Origin: Anodontia alba
Lineage: Eukaryota; Mollusca; Bivalvia; Lucinida; Lucinidae
Assembly (NCBI GenBank): GCA_964016985.1
Contig: OZ024827.1
Span: forward strand, 56,732,137-56,796,136
Length of the DNA stretch: 64,000 bases
Reading direction: 5' to 3'
A program made the position numbers and the translations under genes. Shown here in pieces: positions 24,187 through 34,608 of this stretch. Below the pieces are notes generated by a model. That model was not told where the DNA came from, did not search any database, and saw only the letters and a program-made list of their open reading frames with translations. The stretch's first letter is position 1, and every line of letters begins with the position of its first letter.

Positions 24187-25142
24187 AAGGAAATGCCAAA
24201 CTATTGAAGAAATATGATTTTGATCATATTGTGTACAATATCGGTGGATGAATATAAATACTCCAGTATTCCAGTAAAGCAAACATAATTTTCTCGGTAT
24301 TATAGGCGGGATCTTTCATAGCAGATCATTTCGTACCCTTATAACAGTTAGCCTAAGTTCTGCTTCAGAACATGCAAACAATAACAAAATAGTTCTTAAA
24401 AAATACTTACTTTCTACGATTATTATCAAATTAGAATATATAAAGAATATGACTGGCATTTCAAACCAACATAATATCTGGTGACTGAGTTGTTTCCCTT
24501 GTATAGCATTGGTAACGTAAGTTGTTTCCCTCTGTAACATGTAACAGCCACTGATAATATCATTCAATTTCCATCAATATTTGATACCTTGCTTTCATGT
24601 CAGAGAAAAATGAACGAAAAACAAACTCTTAAATACTTTTAGGTCCAGAAAAATGAAAATTGCAGGATTCTTCTTCTTCTTCTTTGTTTTTTTGCTGAAG
24701 CACAGCCCCCATCCAGTATATTTAACTGTGAGAGGCCATCGGAAATGGTTACAATTCCTGTGCTCTATGGTAATCTCTGAAAAGAAAGTTACCCTAGCCG
24801 CGGTTCTACTAGCCACAGAAAAAGGGCAGAGAAGGGGCTATTCTCAAGCTGTCTTTTGGCACAACAAAGATGGCACCTATGCGAATAAACTTTATGTATG
24901 CTTGTTTGAAACCAAAAATATGGGAATGGTTCAGTGAAGGGTTTGACTGTAAAGGATGATGATATGAAATCTTGAGGATCTTTAATTATTTTCTCTATGT
25001 CATCTATAAGAGGGCAAACTGCTCCCTCCGACACATTGGTATTTGTAACCGGTGAATGGTGCGCATGTAAATATCGGAGATGGAGGTATGTATTTTCCAT
25101 AAGTGGAGTGAATAGGGATAATTCTAATTCAATCATAAACAC
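24187..25142. other. Unassigned region with overlapping ORFs
   Basis: Mostly unique-looking sequence. Open frames of 94 codons (24653-24937, plus) and 117 codons (24789-25142, minus) overlap. Neither shows a domain, splice support or repeated structure that would favour it. I make no gene call. Confidence 0.35.
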
Positions 25143-25546
25143 AGATATATCTTACTGAAATGCAGATATATCTAATTGAAATACAGATATATGTATTGAA
25201 TTTTGAAATTTAGATATCTCATCTCAAATACAGATATACACATTTCAATTAGAGATACCTGTATTTTAAACGCAGATATCCAGAATTCAGCTTAATTAGA
25301 GATATCTGTAATTGAAATGCAGATATCTTTATTTGACATGTAGATATCTCTAATTGAAATGCAGATACCTGTATTATGATCAAAAATAGAGATGTCAGTA
25401 TTTCAAATATCAGTATCAGTTAGATATTTATCTATTTCAATTACAGACATCTGCATTTCAGTTAAAGATATCTGTAATTCCAAAAAATACAGATATCTAT
25501 ATTTGTTAAAAGAGATATCTGCATTTGAAATGCAGATATCTGCATC
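25143..25546. repeat. Palindromic minisatellite (AATTGAAATGCAGATATCT-like)
   Basis: About twenty degenerate copies of an 18-20 bp unit built on GCAGATATCT, present in both orientations so that neighbouring units can pair. It is bounded by unassigned sequence and by the recombinase pseudogene. Confidence 0.7.
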
Positions 25547-25639
25547 AAATGGGTAAAACCCCAAAAGGGTTGCCATTATTAAGCACTGTTTATGTATATT
25601 TTTTTTTATTTCCACGTAAATCCCAATAAGTTCAAGAGT

Positions 25640-26495
25640 TCAGGCAACCGCCCCTATCAGCACTCTCAATGCTTTGATTTTTAGGAAAGACAGGTCTCTT
25701 CGGGTGAGTTCCCTATAGGCAGGCTTAATAGCATAAGCTACCCATCTCGAGACTGAAGTCTTAGAGATGTCATGATTGCCTTTAATTCGTAAGAATAATC
25801 TAGTTCTGTTCTGACGATAAGAACTAGTCATCTTAAGGTAAAACTTTAATGCTCTGAGTGGGCATAAAAGTCTACCTAAATGTTCCCTCTTACATGTTTG
25901 AGCTAAATTAGGGATAACTATAGGATCTGGGCAAATGGATGAAAGCTGATTCTTTGCCAAAAACTCAGTTTGTACTATCAATGATACTCAACCATCTGAT
26001 TGATTGAACCTTAAATGATTTGAGTCCATTGCCAAAGCATGAATTTCACTGCATCTCTTAGCTGTGGCAAGAGCTAACAGAAAGGCTGTTTTAATTGTAA
26101 CCTGCAGTTTAGAAGCCTTATGTAATGGTTCATATGGGGCCTTTTGTAGACAAACTAAGACCCAAGATAAATCCCATTTCGGAGTAAGAGATCTTTATAC
26201 TGGACGTTGCAATTCAAAAGATCTAATTAATTCTGACAAGACTGGATTAGACCTATTACCAGTCTTAAATTTAAGTGTATTTGAAATCATGGATTTATAG
26301 TCCTTGATGGTTCTTATTTGACATTTTTTCAAAGAAAAAAAGGTATATAAGGAAGTCGGCTATGACTGTAAGAGGGCCGATAACGGATTGACCTTCTTTC
26401 TCCGACACCAGCTGGAGTATACAACCGATTTTGCATTATAGACTTTCTGAGTAGATGCTCTTCTTTAGTTAGAGACAAAATCTGCAAAATGTTGC
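25640..26495 (-). pseudogene. DIRS-type tyrosine recombinase pseudogene
   Basis: The minus strand from 26490 translates, with two in-frame stops and probable shifts, to a recognisable recombinase. In order: an N-terminal helical part (VIADFL, IRTIKDYKSMISN), PKWDLSWVL, FLLALATAKRCSEIHAL (first catalytic Arg), CPLRALKFYL, SVSRWV, and a degraded box-II region KIKALRVL where His-x-x-Arg would be expected. The C-terminal Trp/Tyr part is absent. The 113-residue open frame 25640-25981 is its longest intact piece. The N-terminus stops at the outer end of the DIRS-X right LTR at 26499, so that insertion may have cut it off. Confidence 0.72.
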
Positions 26496-26767
26496 GAAAA
26501 TGAAGTTTTTTAAAAAGTAAAACGTATTTTAACTATCAATACTTAACCTATAGATAATGTGCTATTCTCTTCTACTTTCACACCTTCCAAAGAAAAAATG
26601 ACCTTTCAGTCGTCAATTAAAGTCTTAAACCAGAAGGTCCTTTAGGCAGTTACCTGTGTGACGTAACTCCTCCCGCTCAATTGGTCACGTGTCAGTTTCT
26701 TTTATGTGTAAAAACAAAGACACAATTAGGAGAAAAGAGTGAGGGTGGAAGGAGGGACGATAAATAC

Positions 26768-26862
26768 TTATCTATAGGTTAAGTATTGATAGTTAAAATA
26801 CGTTTTACTTTTTAAAAAACTTCATTTTAACTGCACAATACATTATCCTATGGATAATGTGC
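26768..26862 (-). repeat. Internal complementary region of DIRS-X copy 1
   Basis: Part one (to about 26826) is the inverse of the right LTR outer end at 26499-26560. Part two (TTTAACTGCACAATACATTA onwards) is the inverse of the opposite LTR end, seen at 36000-36032 and 37900-37930. Such a junction of both end complements defines a DIRS ICR. Confidence 0.68.
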
Positions 26863-27689
26863 TAGAATTTGCAGAATAGGAGGGAGGTGTTCTAATTATA
26901 ACCCACCACTTCTGATTTAAGACTCAGGAAACTCAAAGGAATCAGATACATTCTAACTCTATATTTAATAGAAAGAATGATCTAGATTCACAAATATAAC
27001 ATATCTTTAAGGTGTTATGATCTAACTACCTTATATGTTAATAGTAGACTCTGAGGATGCCAGTTCTTAAGCCTCAGAGACCTAATATTTGGCCCCCACC
27101 CCTTTTTTTCTTTTTGGGAAACAACTATTGGCTCCAAAAAGAAAAATGAGTCATTGAGACATAACTTTATTATTCCATTTGCAATGTAAGCTCAGGAATA
27201 TTGTTGATAATATTTTCGAAACAAAATTTGTCAAACAGAAGCCTAGACTATAAGTTGTCTATCTTAGAGGCTCAATTTAAATAAGGAAATGTCTTCTCAG
27301 TCAAGTTTCCTATAGATAAACGAAATATCTAGAGATTTTGGATAAATTCTAGATATGTGAAGATTATCTAATTGTAATAGTCTAAGCTATTAGAATTATA
27401 ATCTAATTAGAGTCTGTTTAATTGGAGCGATAGGACCGTTTCCGATAAACAGACCATAAACTTGAAATAACCATAATGTTGTATAATTATTCCCATTTGA
27501 TCAAATTAAAAGAGGGGGAAATAATAATTGTGTAGATGGAGTAAACTTAACTGAATTTCAGTTATCCATCAGAAGGAAAGTTATACACAAAAATTTATGG
27601 TTTAAACTATTGCTAGACTAATTGTATTAACGCATTTTTAGACTAAGCAATAAGAGAATACAGAGGTTGCCTAAGACTGCTGGGAGGAA

Positions 27690-28760
27690 AAGGTAACTTA
27701 AGTCATTGATAAATACTTTTGTCATTGGACGTCGATGGTCTTCTTCTCCTTTTATGAGAGTGTTTTGACCTCTTCGATTTCTTGCTTTTCTTATGTGAAT
27801 CCGAAGAGGCCGATCTTGAAGGAGATGAAGAAGAAGACGACCTATGTCTTCTCTTCTTCTAAGATCTATGTCTTCTCTTAGACAGTTCTTTACGGGATTG
27901 TCTAGTCTGTGAAGAATGTTTATCACTTTGTCTCCAAGTATTTGGAGGTTCTATTATTACACTTGGGTCTGACATCTGCGAGAAGTCAGGCTTAAGCGGT
28001 AATATCATTCTGCCAGAAGTAGCTGGGTTCGGTAACTCATGAGCAAATGAGTGCTCTGAACCCAAATTCCTATGAATGGCTAGTTGCAATTACTACCCAT
28101 AGAATTATGACTACTGATAGATGTTGGGTATGATGAGTGAAGTCCAATGACCAGTGACTCAATGACCAGTGATTCTTGACTGGTAATATATTGACCGGTG
28201 CCTGGTGACTGGTGCCTGGTAGTCTAAATTTAATGATCGGTAACTAATGCCTGGTAAAAGCTGACCGGTGCATGGCTGACTGGTGCCTGGTTGAACATTG
28301 ACTGGTTGACCATTGACTGGTTGACCAGTGACTGGATGACTGGTGAAATCCTGGCCGGTGACTGGTTGACCAGTGACTGGATGACCGATGACTGGTTGAC
28401 CGGTGAAATCTTGCCCAGTGACTGGTTGACTGGTGCCTGGTTGACTAGACTGGTGGACTTATTGCCCAGTAGCTATTCCAACTGGCTGCCACCTAGATGG
28501 GTCCTGCCCCTGGCAGTAGAGCCATGGGGGGTGGTGCTCCAATGAATTTGTATCAGACGGTTCTGACATATTCCTTCTTCTCTTCTTGTTAAGTCTTCTA
28601 TATGTCATAACTGATCTCCTCGTCACGTGAAGTCTTCTCTTCTCAGCAAGTGTCCACAAGTTTTCTGACCACTGGCTGCATATAGTACAAGTTGAAAACC
28701 TAGAACACAAGACAGGCAATTATAGTGATTGTCCCATCAAGCCTTGATATGTCCACAATT
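27690..28760 (-). pseudogene. DIRS-type gag-like pseudogene
   Basis: Minus-strand order: a Cys-rich start (CSRFSTCTICSQWSENLW) and a Lys/Arg patch (NKKRRRN). After an in-frame TAA near 28459 comes a low-complexity stretch built on PVTGQ/DFTGQ from the tandem DNA repeat 28130-28460. Then a segment with LPLKPDF, and an Arg/Ser/Lys-rich tail (RHRSSSSSSPSRS, KKSKKSKRSKHSHKRRRR). Stops break it into pieces at 28459-28719, 27859-28089 and about 27690-27860. Basic tails of this kind are usual for DIRS gag-like proteins, which bind nucleic acid. Assignment is by layout, not by search. Confidence 0.5.
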
Positions 28761-29545
28761 GCCACGAGCGTAATTCATCAATGGTCGTGAAAACTCATGA
28801 CAGGAAAACAAGCAAGGAGGAAAACAAGAAATCGAAAAATGATAAATTCAAATAAATAACATATTTAGTGGAAGGAATGATAGAGGAAGACAAGAAAGAA
28901 AAGGTTTTGAGAAAGTGAACCGGGGGAAAAAAAGAAATAAACAAGATGCCCATGGGTCGCTCACCTGAGTGTCATAGCCACTGCAGATATGCAGATGTTA
29001 TGCAACATTTTTCCAATCCTGTCATCGCAACTAATGAAAAGATCATCATTTAAGCAGTTCTAAATTCTGAAGAAGAATATATATGGCATGCAAGTCAATG
29101 GAGCGTGATTATTTGAACAAACTCTAAATGGCGGCCAGCTTGGATTTACGATCGGCACGATTTTAGCTAATTTTGATCTACGAGTCACCCCAATGCTTCC
29201 TACCAAGTTTCAAGTCAATTGGCCTTTCGGTTCAGGAGAAGAAGTGAAAAATAGATTTTCAAGATGGCTGCCATGGCAGCCACCTTGGATATCCGATTGG
29301 CACGATTTTAGCTATTTTTGATCTACAAGTCACCCCAATGTCTCCTGCTAAGTTTGGAGTCAATTGGTCTTTCGGTGCAGGAGAAGAAGCTAAATATGGA
29401 TTTTCAAGATGGCGGCCATGGTGGCCATCTGGGATTTCGGATCAGAATGATTTTAGCTATATTTGATCTACAAGTCATCCTGATGCTTCCTACTCAGTTT
29501 CGAGTCAAGTAACATTTGGGTTTAGGAGAAGAAGCGAAAAATAGA

Positions 29546-29735
29546 TTTTATTTCTTTCATAATACTTACCGATCGTAACTGTACGAATAGGATAACTGTC
29601 CGAACTTACGTTGACTAACCCGCAAGCTTCTGGATGATCCAGATCATGCGTCTCTCTCACCAAGGCGCACGCATGCACACTTCAGTTTAACTTCCGGCGA
29701 GAAAAACAACACGTTGACACGTTTCACTTCTCTGT
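29546..29735 (+). repeat. DIRS-1 left LTR
   Basis: The outer end is ATTTTATTTCTTTCATAATA. The first 49 bases (29545-29593) recur inverted in the ICR at 34507-34555, and the inner part recurs inverted in the right LTR. The inner limit is set where similarity to the right LTR ends and is approximate. Confidence 0.8.
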
Positions 29736-29824
29736 GAAAAAAACTTATATTTTTCGCGAAGAAAATTACAGAAAATGAATTTCTTTATTCTGGTTTGGTA
29801 AGATATTGATCGGGCGGCTGTGCA

Positions 29825-31357
29825 ATGGCGACAGCACAGTTAAATACGCTCCCGGACGACGAGAGGGAGTCAATTCATTCGGAGACGTCCGCTTTCAGAA
29901 ATAAAATGGCGGATGATGAAATGGAAAGTTCGACTTCAAAAAAGTCGTCTACTACACCTAAAACAGGCCCGACGAGAAGGAAATCGGCGGCAGACAAGCG
30001 CATGGATTGCCTGGAGAAGAAAGTGGATGAGAAATTCAACTCTTTGTTGCAGATGATGAAAACTCTTACACAGAGCAGGACTGGTTCAGCCAGTGCCTCA
30101 GCTGTACAGGATAACAACCCCTTGGGGGAGTGTAGACCTGTGTCAAGTGAGGATAACATTCCTTTAGGGAATCGTAGACCTCTAATCAACATAACCAATG
30201 ATTTGAACAGCGATTTTCGCCTGTCTCCACATTCACCACAGAGACAAGATCAAGAGGATCTCGATTCTGTATCTATTGCACCTGGACAACAAGAAAAGGA
30301 TGCTTTAGGATTATTATCAGACAAAGAGCACAGTGATTCTGAGAGCCATCACTCGGAGGTCTCAGTGACTGAACATCCTAAAAAGTCAGACCGTTTTTGT
30401 CAGTATTTAGCTGAAAAAACCTCAGACGATTCTGTGAATATTTTGAAAAACTTGTTTGGAGAAGACATTGTGTCAAAATCCTCTGATCAGTTTGGTTTAT
30501 GTCTTGACAAATCTCAGGAAGACATTTTAGCCAAATCGTGGCGTTCTAAGGACCCGGAGAAATTGACGGCATATAAGGAAGACAGTAAAGTGTGCTTTCC
30601 TATTCATGAAAAGTCTGAATCTACTCTTCAGGTGCCGAGTTTGGACGACTTACTGGAGCCTATGCTCATCAAGAAACACGGACAGAAATCTATGAAAGCA
30701 TGGGGAAAAAGTAAACTTCTAGTTTCACAACCCTTGAAGGCTATCGAGAGTGTCGCTTATCAGGGACAAATAGCATCAAGACTGGGAATCATTTCTGTTT
30801 GTTTCATGCAACAGGCTCTTGGATCCTTGTTGAATAAAATGCAGTCTAAGGACACCAATATTGACAGTGCAATTCAGTCCGTCAGAGATATTTTTGCTAT
30901 GTCAACAAAAGCTTTGGACCAAGTTGGAAGATCTGGGGCTTTCCATCACATTATCAGACGGAAAGCGGCAGCCTCGGATTCTGGCTTAAATAGCCTTAAA
31001 GATGTACAAGCAAAGGTGCTGTATCTACCCCTGACAGGGGATGGAGTTTTTGGCAAAGGTCTTGAGGACAGTTTGAAAAAACGAAAGGAACAAAAGGAAC
31101 AGCTTTCAGACTTGATTCCTGAGAATGGCACGTCAAAATCAGAAAATTCTAATAGTAAAAGAAAATTCTCAGGCTCTACTGATAGAGACAACTATTACAA
31201 GAAGCCACGATATGACAATTCCTCTAACAGAAATCGTTCATCTTCAAGGGGTTCCTTTTCAAGGCACTCTGACTACAGGCCAAGAATGTCCGACTACAAT
31301 AGAGACAGGAGAAGCAAAGATGGGTCCGGGTTTCGGATTCCTAAAACACAGAAGTGA
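29825..31357 (+). CDS. DIRS-1 ORF1, gag-like protein (510 aa)
   Basis: This probably is the structural, nucleic-acid-binding protein of the element. The ATG at 29825 lies about 90 bp inside the left LTR edge and is the first good start. Residues 1-55 are Ser/Thr/acid rich. A short predicted coiled coil follows (about 58-82, CLEKKVDEKFNSLLQMM). The centre is mixed, and the last 90 residues are strongly basic with Arg/Ser/Tyr (KKPRYDNSSNRNRSSSRGS). No CCHC zinc knuckle is present, which is usual for DIRS gag-like proteins. The frame is intact. Its 3' end overlaps the next ORF in another frame, so the pol product probably needs reinitiation or frameshifting. Function is inferred from position and composition. 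Confidence 0.85.
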   Translation: MATAQLNTLPDDERESIHSETSAFRNKMADDEMESSTSKKSSTTPKTGPTRRKSAADKRMDCLEKKVDEKFNSLLQMMKTLTQSRTGSASASAVQDNNPLGECRPVSSEDNIPLGNRRPLINITNDLNSDFRLSPHSPQRQDQEDLDSVSIAPGQQEKDALGLLSDKEHSDSESHHSEVSVTEHPKKSDRFCQYLAEKTSDDSVNILKNLFGEDIVSKSSDQFGLCLDKSQEDILAKSWRSKDPEKLTAYKEDSKVCFPIHEKSESTLQVPSLDDLLEPMLIKKHGQKSMKAWGKSKLLVSQPLKAIESVAYQGQIASRLGIISVCFMQQALGSLLNKMQSKDTNIDSAIQSVRDIFAMSTKALDQVGRSGAFHHIIRRKAAASDSGLNSLKDVQAKVLYLPLTGDGVFGKGLEDSLKKRKEQKEQLSDLIPENGTSKSENSNSKRKFSGSTDRDNYYKKPRYDNSSNRNRSSSRGSFSRHSDYRPRMSDYNRDRRSKDGSGFRIPKTQK

Positions 31358-34229
31358 CTCCAAGGTACAGTTTTATCAAGAGTCTCCGGAGATACCTGTA
31401 GGGGGACGTCTCAGATTTTTTCTGGACAATTGGAAGAAAATAACAAACGATCAGTGGGTCTTATCAGTTATCGAAGAGGGTTACAAACTCGAATTTTCAT
31501 GTCACCCTCCCCAAACAGGCATAAAACAAACCTCAGTCCAGAGAGAAAATTTAAATATTTTAGAAGCAGAAGTGGAAGACTTATTAAGAAAAGATGCAAT
31601 AGAAATGGTTCCACTTCAAGAAATAAATTGCGGTTTTTACAGCACATTTTTCCTTGTTCCCAAGAAAAACGGAAAGATGAGACCTGTTATCAATCTGAGA
31701 CCCCTAAACAAGTATCTTCGGAAGACTCATTTCAAGATGGACACATTGTCAAAAGTTCTCAATCTAGTAAAGCCAAAAGACTGGGCGATATCACTCGATC
31801 TCAGCGATGCGTATCTACATGTGCCGATATTTTTGAAGCACAGAAAGTTTCTCCGTTTCTGTGTAAACAAAAAGTGCTACCAATTCAAAGCTCTATGTTT
31901 TGGTCCAACATCTGCACCAAGGGTGTTTACCAAAATAGTGGCAGTTGTAGCAGCACATTTAAGGGAACAGAACGTAAGACTAGCATCTTATCTAGACGAC
32001 TGGCTAGCTCTGAACCAAATAAGGATATATCTGTTACAAGATCGAGCCAAATGCCTAAATCTTTTGACTTCACTAGGTTTTATAGTGAACATAGAGAAGT
32101 CCAGTCTAGAACCATCCCAGACAATAACATACATAGGGGGGTTGTTTCATTTGGACAAAGGATTAGTGTTTCCAACTCCAGAAAGAGTACAGAAATTACT
32201 GTCAGCAGTAGGCAATTTGAGCAAAAGGAACAAAGCAACTGCCAAAGATTTTCTACATCTGTTGGGGTTAATAGCTTCATGTCTAGAACTGATCCCAAAT
32301 GCACGCCTATACATGAGACCAGTTCAACTACATCTTCTCAGTTTTTGGAAACCCAGTTCAATGAGATTAGAAACAGAAATACCAGTTACACAACATCTAA
32401 GATCCCATCTGAAATGGTTGTTAGATATAGCAAACATTACCAAGGGCAGATCATTGCAACAACAACAAACAGCTGTAACCATAACAACCGATGCTTCCAA
32501 AACGGGTTATGGGGGTTACATAGGCAATCAGTTTGTTCAGGGAACTTGGTCAGTTGCTCAGAAAAAACTGCACATAAATGTTCTGGAGTTGGAGGCAGTA
32601 TTTCTTGCACTAAAACATTTTCAATCAATTCTGAGAGGCCAGAATGTGCTAGTTCGGTCAGACTCGACAACCGTTGTCCAATATTTGAACAAACAAGGTG
32701 GGACTCGGTCTCCACAGATGTGTTACCGGACATGGGACCTTTGGAATTGGGCAATCGAGAATCAAATGCACATCAAAGCAGCTCACATTTTGGGGCGAAA
32801 GAATCAATTGGCAGATCAGTTGAGCAGGAACAGGGTATTACCCACAGAATGGACACTGAACAGGACGATTGTTTTGAAGCTGTTCCATTTGTGGGGTCAG
32901 CCAATGATCGATCTTTTTGCATCAGCGGAAAATCGACAAGCTCCAATATTTTGTTCCTGGTCTCCTCATCCTCAAGCACTAGCTCTGGATGCACTGACAA
33001 TTTCGTGGGACAGGATGTATGCATACGTATACCCTCCACTTTGCCTAATTCCAAAAGTTCTGCAACACATGAGACTTTACAAGTGTCAGATAATACTGAT
33101 AGCACCTCAGTGGCCCAGGAGGCATTGGTACACAGAACTTCTCCAATTTCTAGTGGATTGTCCACGAAAACTGCCAGTGCAGAAAAATCTGTTACATCAG
33201 CCAAAAAGCAAAATAAACCATCCAAATCCAGAAGTATTCAACTTGACTGCTTGGCTTCTCTCAACAGAAATTTCAAAGAGAAGGGCTTTTCTAAGAAGGC
33301 TAGAGAATTGCTCACAGCCTCTTGGAGAAATGGCACACAGAAGGACTACACTAGCAAGTTCAAGAAGTTCTGTAGCTGGTGTCGTACAAGGAAAATCCTA
33401 TTCTGCCTCTCTGACTGAAGTAGCAGATTTCCTATCAGATCTGTTTGCAGAAGGTCTTCAATATAGAACAATAGCAGGTTACAGATCAATGCTTTCGTCA
33501 GTTCTATCTCCTATTAATAACATACCTGTGGGTCAGCATCCCTATATTATCAGGTTATTAAAAGGGGTTTTTAATTCCAGACCCCCAAAGTCTAAGCTTT
33601 TGCCTGAATGGGATTTGCAAAAGGTTCTAAATATGCTTCAAAAAGAACCCTTTGAACCAATAAGTGCAGCATCATTGAAACTGATTACATACAAAGTAGT
33701 ATTTCTTACGGCAATTTCTACTTTCAGGAGATGCAGTGACTTACAGTCGTTGAAAATAGGAGAAAAGAATGTTTCTGTACAGAAGAAAGGCCTTACTTTC
33801 ATACGTCATGGTTTGTCCAAGCAGGATAGACAGACTCATTATGGTACAAAGGTATTCGTACCAGCTTTCCCAGAAAATAAAAAACTGGACCCTAAGAGGG
33901 CATTTTATTTTTATCTGAAGAAAACAGAGAGTCTTAGAACCAAAACCGATGGTTCTTCAGAGGACAGGGTGTTTTTAGCAATAAATGAACCTCATCAAGC
34001 TGTTACATCACAAACCATTTCAAAATGGATTGTCAAAACAATCAGAATGGCATATAATGACAGTAAAATGAAGGTTAAAGGTCATTCAACCCGAGCTATC
34101 GGGCCATCATGGGCCTTGTATAACGGAGCTTCAGTTAAGTCAATCTTGGAAGCAGCCGACTGGAAGAAAGAGTCAACTTTCATTCAGTTTTATTTTCGGA
34201 ATGTTGATGTCGAAGTACTGAAACAGTAA
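31125..34229 (+). CDS. DIRS-1 ORF2: reverse transcriptase, RNase H and recombinase
   Basis: The open frame has 1034 codons. A more likely start is the ATG at 31320 (residue 66), overlapping the gag end by about 38 bp. Reverse transcriptase spans about 170-345: FFLVPKKNGKMRPVI, catalytic Asp225 in ISLDLSDAY, FGPTSAPRVF, and YLDD at 289-292. RNase H spans about 450-570: Asp456 (TTDAS), Glu488, Asp513 (RSDST) and Asp564 (LADQLSR). Residues 590-680 form the adenine-methyltransferase-like region seen in many DIRS elements (DLFASAENRQ, YVYPPLCLIP, IAPQWPRRHW). The tyrosine recombinase C-terminal part occupies 755-1034. Residues about 712-755 are probably not native, because the recombinase N-terminus is encoded there in another frame. 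The product copies element RNA into DNA and integrates the circle. Confidence 0.88.
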   Translation: MARQNQKILIVKENSQALLIETTITRSHDMTIPLTEIVHLQGVPFQGTLTTGQECPTTIETGEAKMGPGFGFLKHRSDSKVQFYQESPEIPVGGRLRFFLDNWKKITNDQWVLSVIEEGYKLEFSCHPPQTGIKQTSVQRENLNILEAEVEDLLRKDAIEMVPLQEINCGFYSTFFLVPKKNGKMRPVINLRPLNKYLRKTHFKMDTLSKVLNLVKPKDWAISLDLSDAYLHVPIFLKHRKFLRFCVNKKCYQFKALCFGPTSAPRVFTKIVAVVAAHLREQNVRLASYLDDWLALNQIRIYLLQDRAKCLNLLTSLGFIVNIEKSSLEPSQTITYIGGLFHLDKGLVFPTPERVQKLLSAVGNLSKRNKATAKDFLHLLGLIASCLELIPNARLYMRPVQLHLLSFWKPSSMRLETEIPVTQHLRSHLKWLLDIANITKGRSLQQQQTAVTITTDASKTGYGGYIGNQFVQGTWSVAQKKLHINVLELEAVFLALKHFQSILRGQNVLVRSDSTTVVQYLNKQGGTRSPQMCYRTWDLWNWAIENQMHIKAAHILGRKNQLADQLSRNRVLPTEWTLNRTIVLKLFHLWGQPMIDLFASAENRQAPIFCSWSPHPQALALDALTISWDRMYAYVYPPLCLIPKVLQHMRLYKCQIILIAPQWPRRHWYTELLQFLVDCPRKLPVQKNLLHQPKSKINHPNPEVFNLTAWLLSTEISKRRAFLRRLENCSQPLGEMAHRRTTLASSRSSVAGVVQGKSYSASLTEVADFLSDLFAEGLQYRTIAGYRSMLSSVLSPINNIPVGQHPYIIRLLKGVFNSRPPKSKLLPEWDLQKVLNMLQKEPFEPISAASLKLITYKVVFLTAISTFRRCSDLQSLKIGEKNVSVQKKGLTFIRHGLSKQDRQTHYGTKVFVPAFPENKKLDPKRAFYFYLKKTESLRTKTDGSSEDRVFLAINEPHQAVTSQTISKWIVKTIRMAYNDSKMKVKGHSTRAIGPSWALYNGASVKSILEAADWKKESTFIQFYFRNVDVEVLKQ
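33214..34229 (+). other. DIRS-1 tyrosine recombinase, split between two frames
   Basis: The N-terminal core-binding part is read in the gag frame, about 33214-33415 (GFSKKARELLTASWRNGT, FKKFCSWC). The rest is read in the pol frame from about 33400 (SLTEVADFLSDLF, YRTIAGYRSMLSS). The catalytic set is in the pol frame: Arg869 (FRRCSDL), His987-Arg990 (HSTR), Trp1013 and Tyr1023 (FYFRN), numbered in ORF2. DIRS recombinase genes usually overlap the RT gene in a different frame. The switch at 33385-33405 is therefore most simply a one-base-type indel that fused the catalytic half to the RT frame. A programmed shift is less likely but not excluded. Confidence 0.75.
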
Positions 34230-34506
34230 AATGAAATTTAACATTCCGGCGGGTTGCTGTGTATGTACAAAGTGTTTGATTGTAAATGGTGAACAATGTA
34301 TATAGGGGTACCATGTATACTGGATAGGATTCCAGACTACTATAGGTTGTAGATACTTAAAAATGTCTTTGAGAACTCAAAGAATTCAAGATATATTTTC
34401 TTCACAAGATGTATATACATGTATAAATATGTGAGGATGTAAATAGTGGGACATATTTGAAATTTCCAAGCCACCGCCTTATCAGAGGACACTGCTTGGG
34501 AATCGT
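34230..34506 (+). other. DIRS-1 3' untranslated segment
   Basis: Non-coding AT-rich sequence between the recombinase stop and the ICR. It holds 'atgtatatacatgtataaat' near 34410. No clear AATAAA signal was seen. Confidence 0.5.
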
Positions 34507-34608
34507 ATCCTATTCGTACAGTTACGATCGGTAAGTATTATGAAAGAAATAAAATTGAAAAATTTGTTCTCAAGTTTCAATTTTATGATGAAGTAATACT
34601 TACCGATC
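34507..34608 (+). repeat. DIRS-1 internal complementary region (ICR)
   Basis: 34507-34555 is the exact inverse of the left outer end 29545-29593 (49 bp). 34551-34608 is the exact inverse of the right outer end 34790-34847 (58 bp). The two halves overlap by about five bases (AAAAT). The ICR thus joins complements of both outer ends. In the DIRS model it templates joining of the ends into a circle before recombinase integration. Confidence 0.9.

Larger units (their letters stand above)
26499..28939 (-). mobile_element. DIRS-X copy 1: right LTR, ICR, spacer and gag remnant
   Basis: Right LTR 26499-26767 (outer end 'atgaagttttttaaaaagta'), ICR 26768-26862, a spacer to about 27727 with many stops that matches 59350-60225, and a broken gag at 27690-28760 on the minus strand. 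RT, RNase H and recombinase are absent between gag and ICR, so this is a deletion derivative. Its left LTR is probably 35801-36032, beyond the HINE-like element at 28940-35799, which would then have inserted into DIRS-X. That link is an inference from family match and position. Confidence 0.6.

Noticed and set aside
24653..25142. Overlapping ORFs of 94 and 117 codons on opposite strands as a gene.
   Set aside because: No domain, splice signal or conservation argument favours either. Left as unassigned.
25143..25546. CRISPR array.
   Set aside because: Unit length, degeneracy and both-orientation units do not fit repeat-spacer structure, and the genome is animal.
31430..33418. A 662-codon ORF overlapping the RT ORF in another frame.
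   Set aside because: Up to about 33210 it is the shadow of the RT/RNase H frame. Only its last 65 or so codons are meaningful, as the recombinase N-terminus, and these are reported there.
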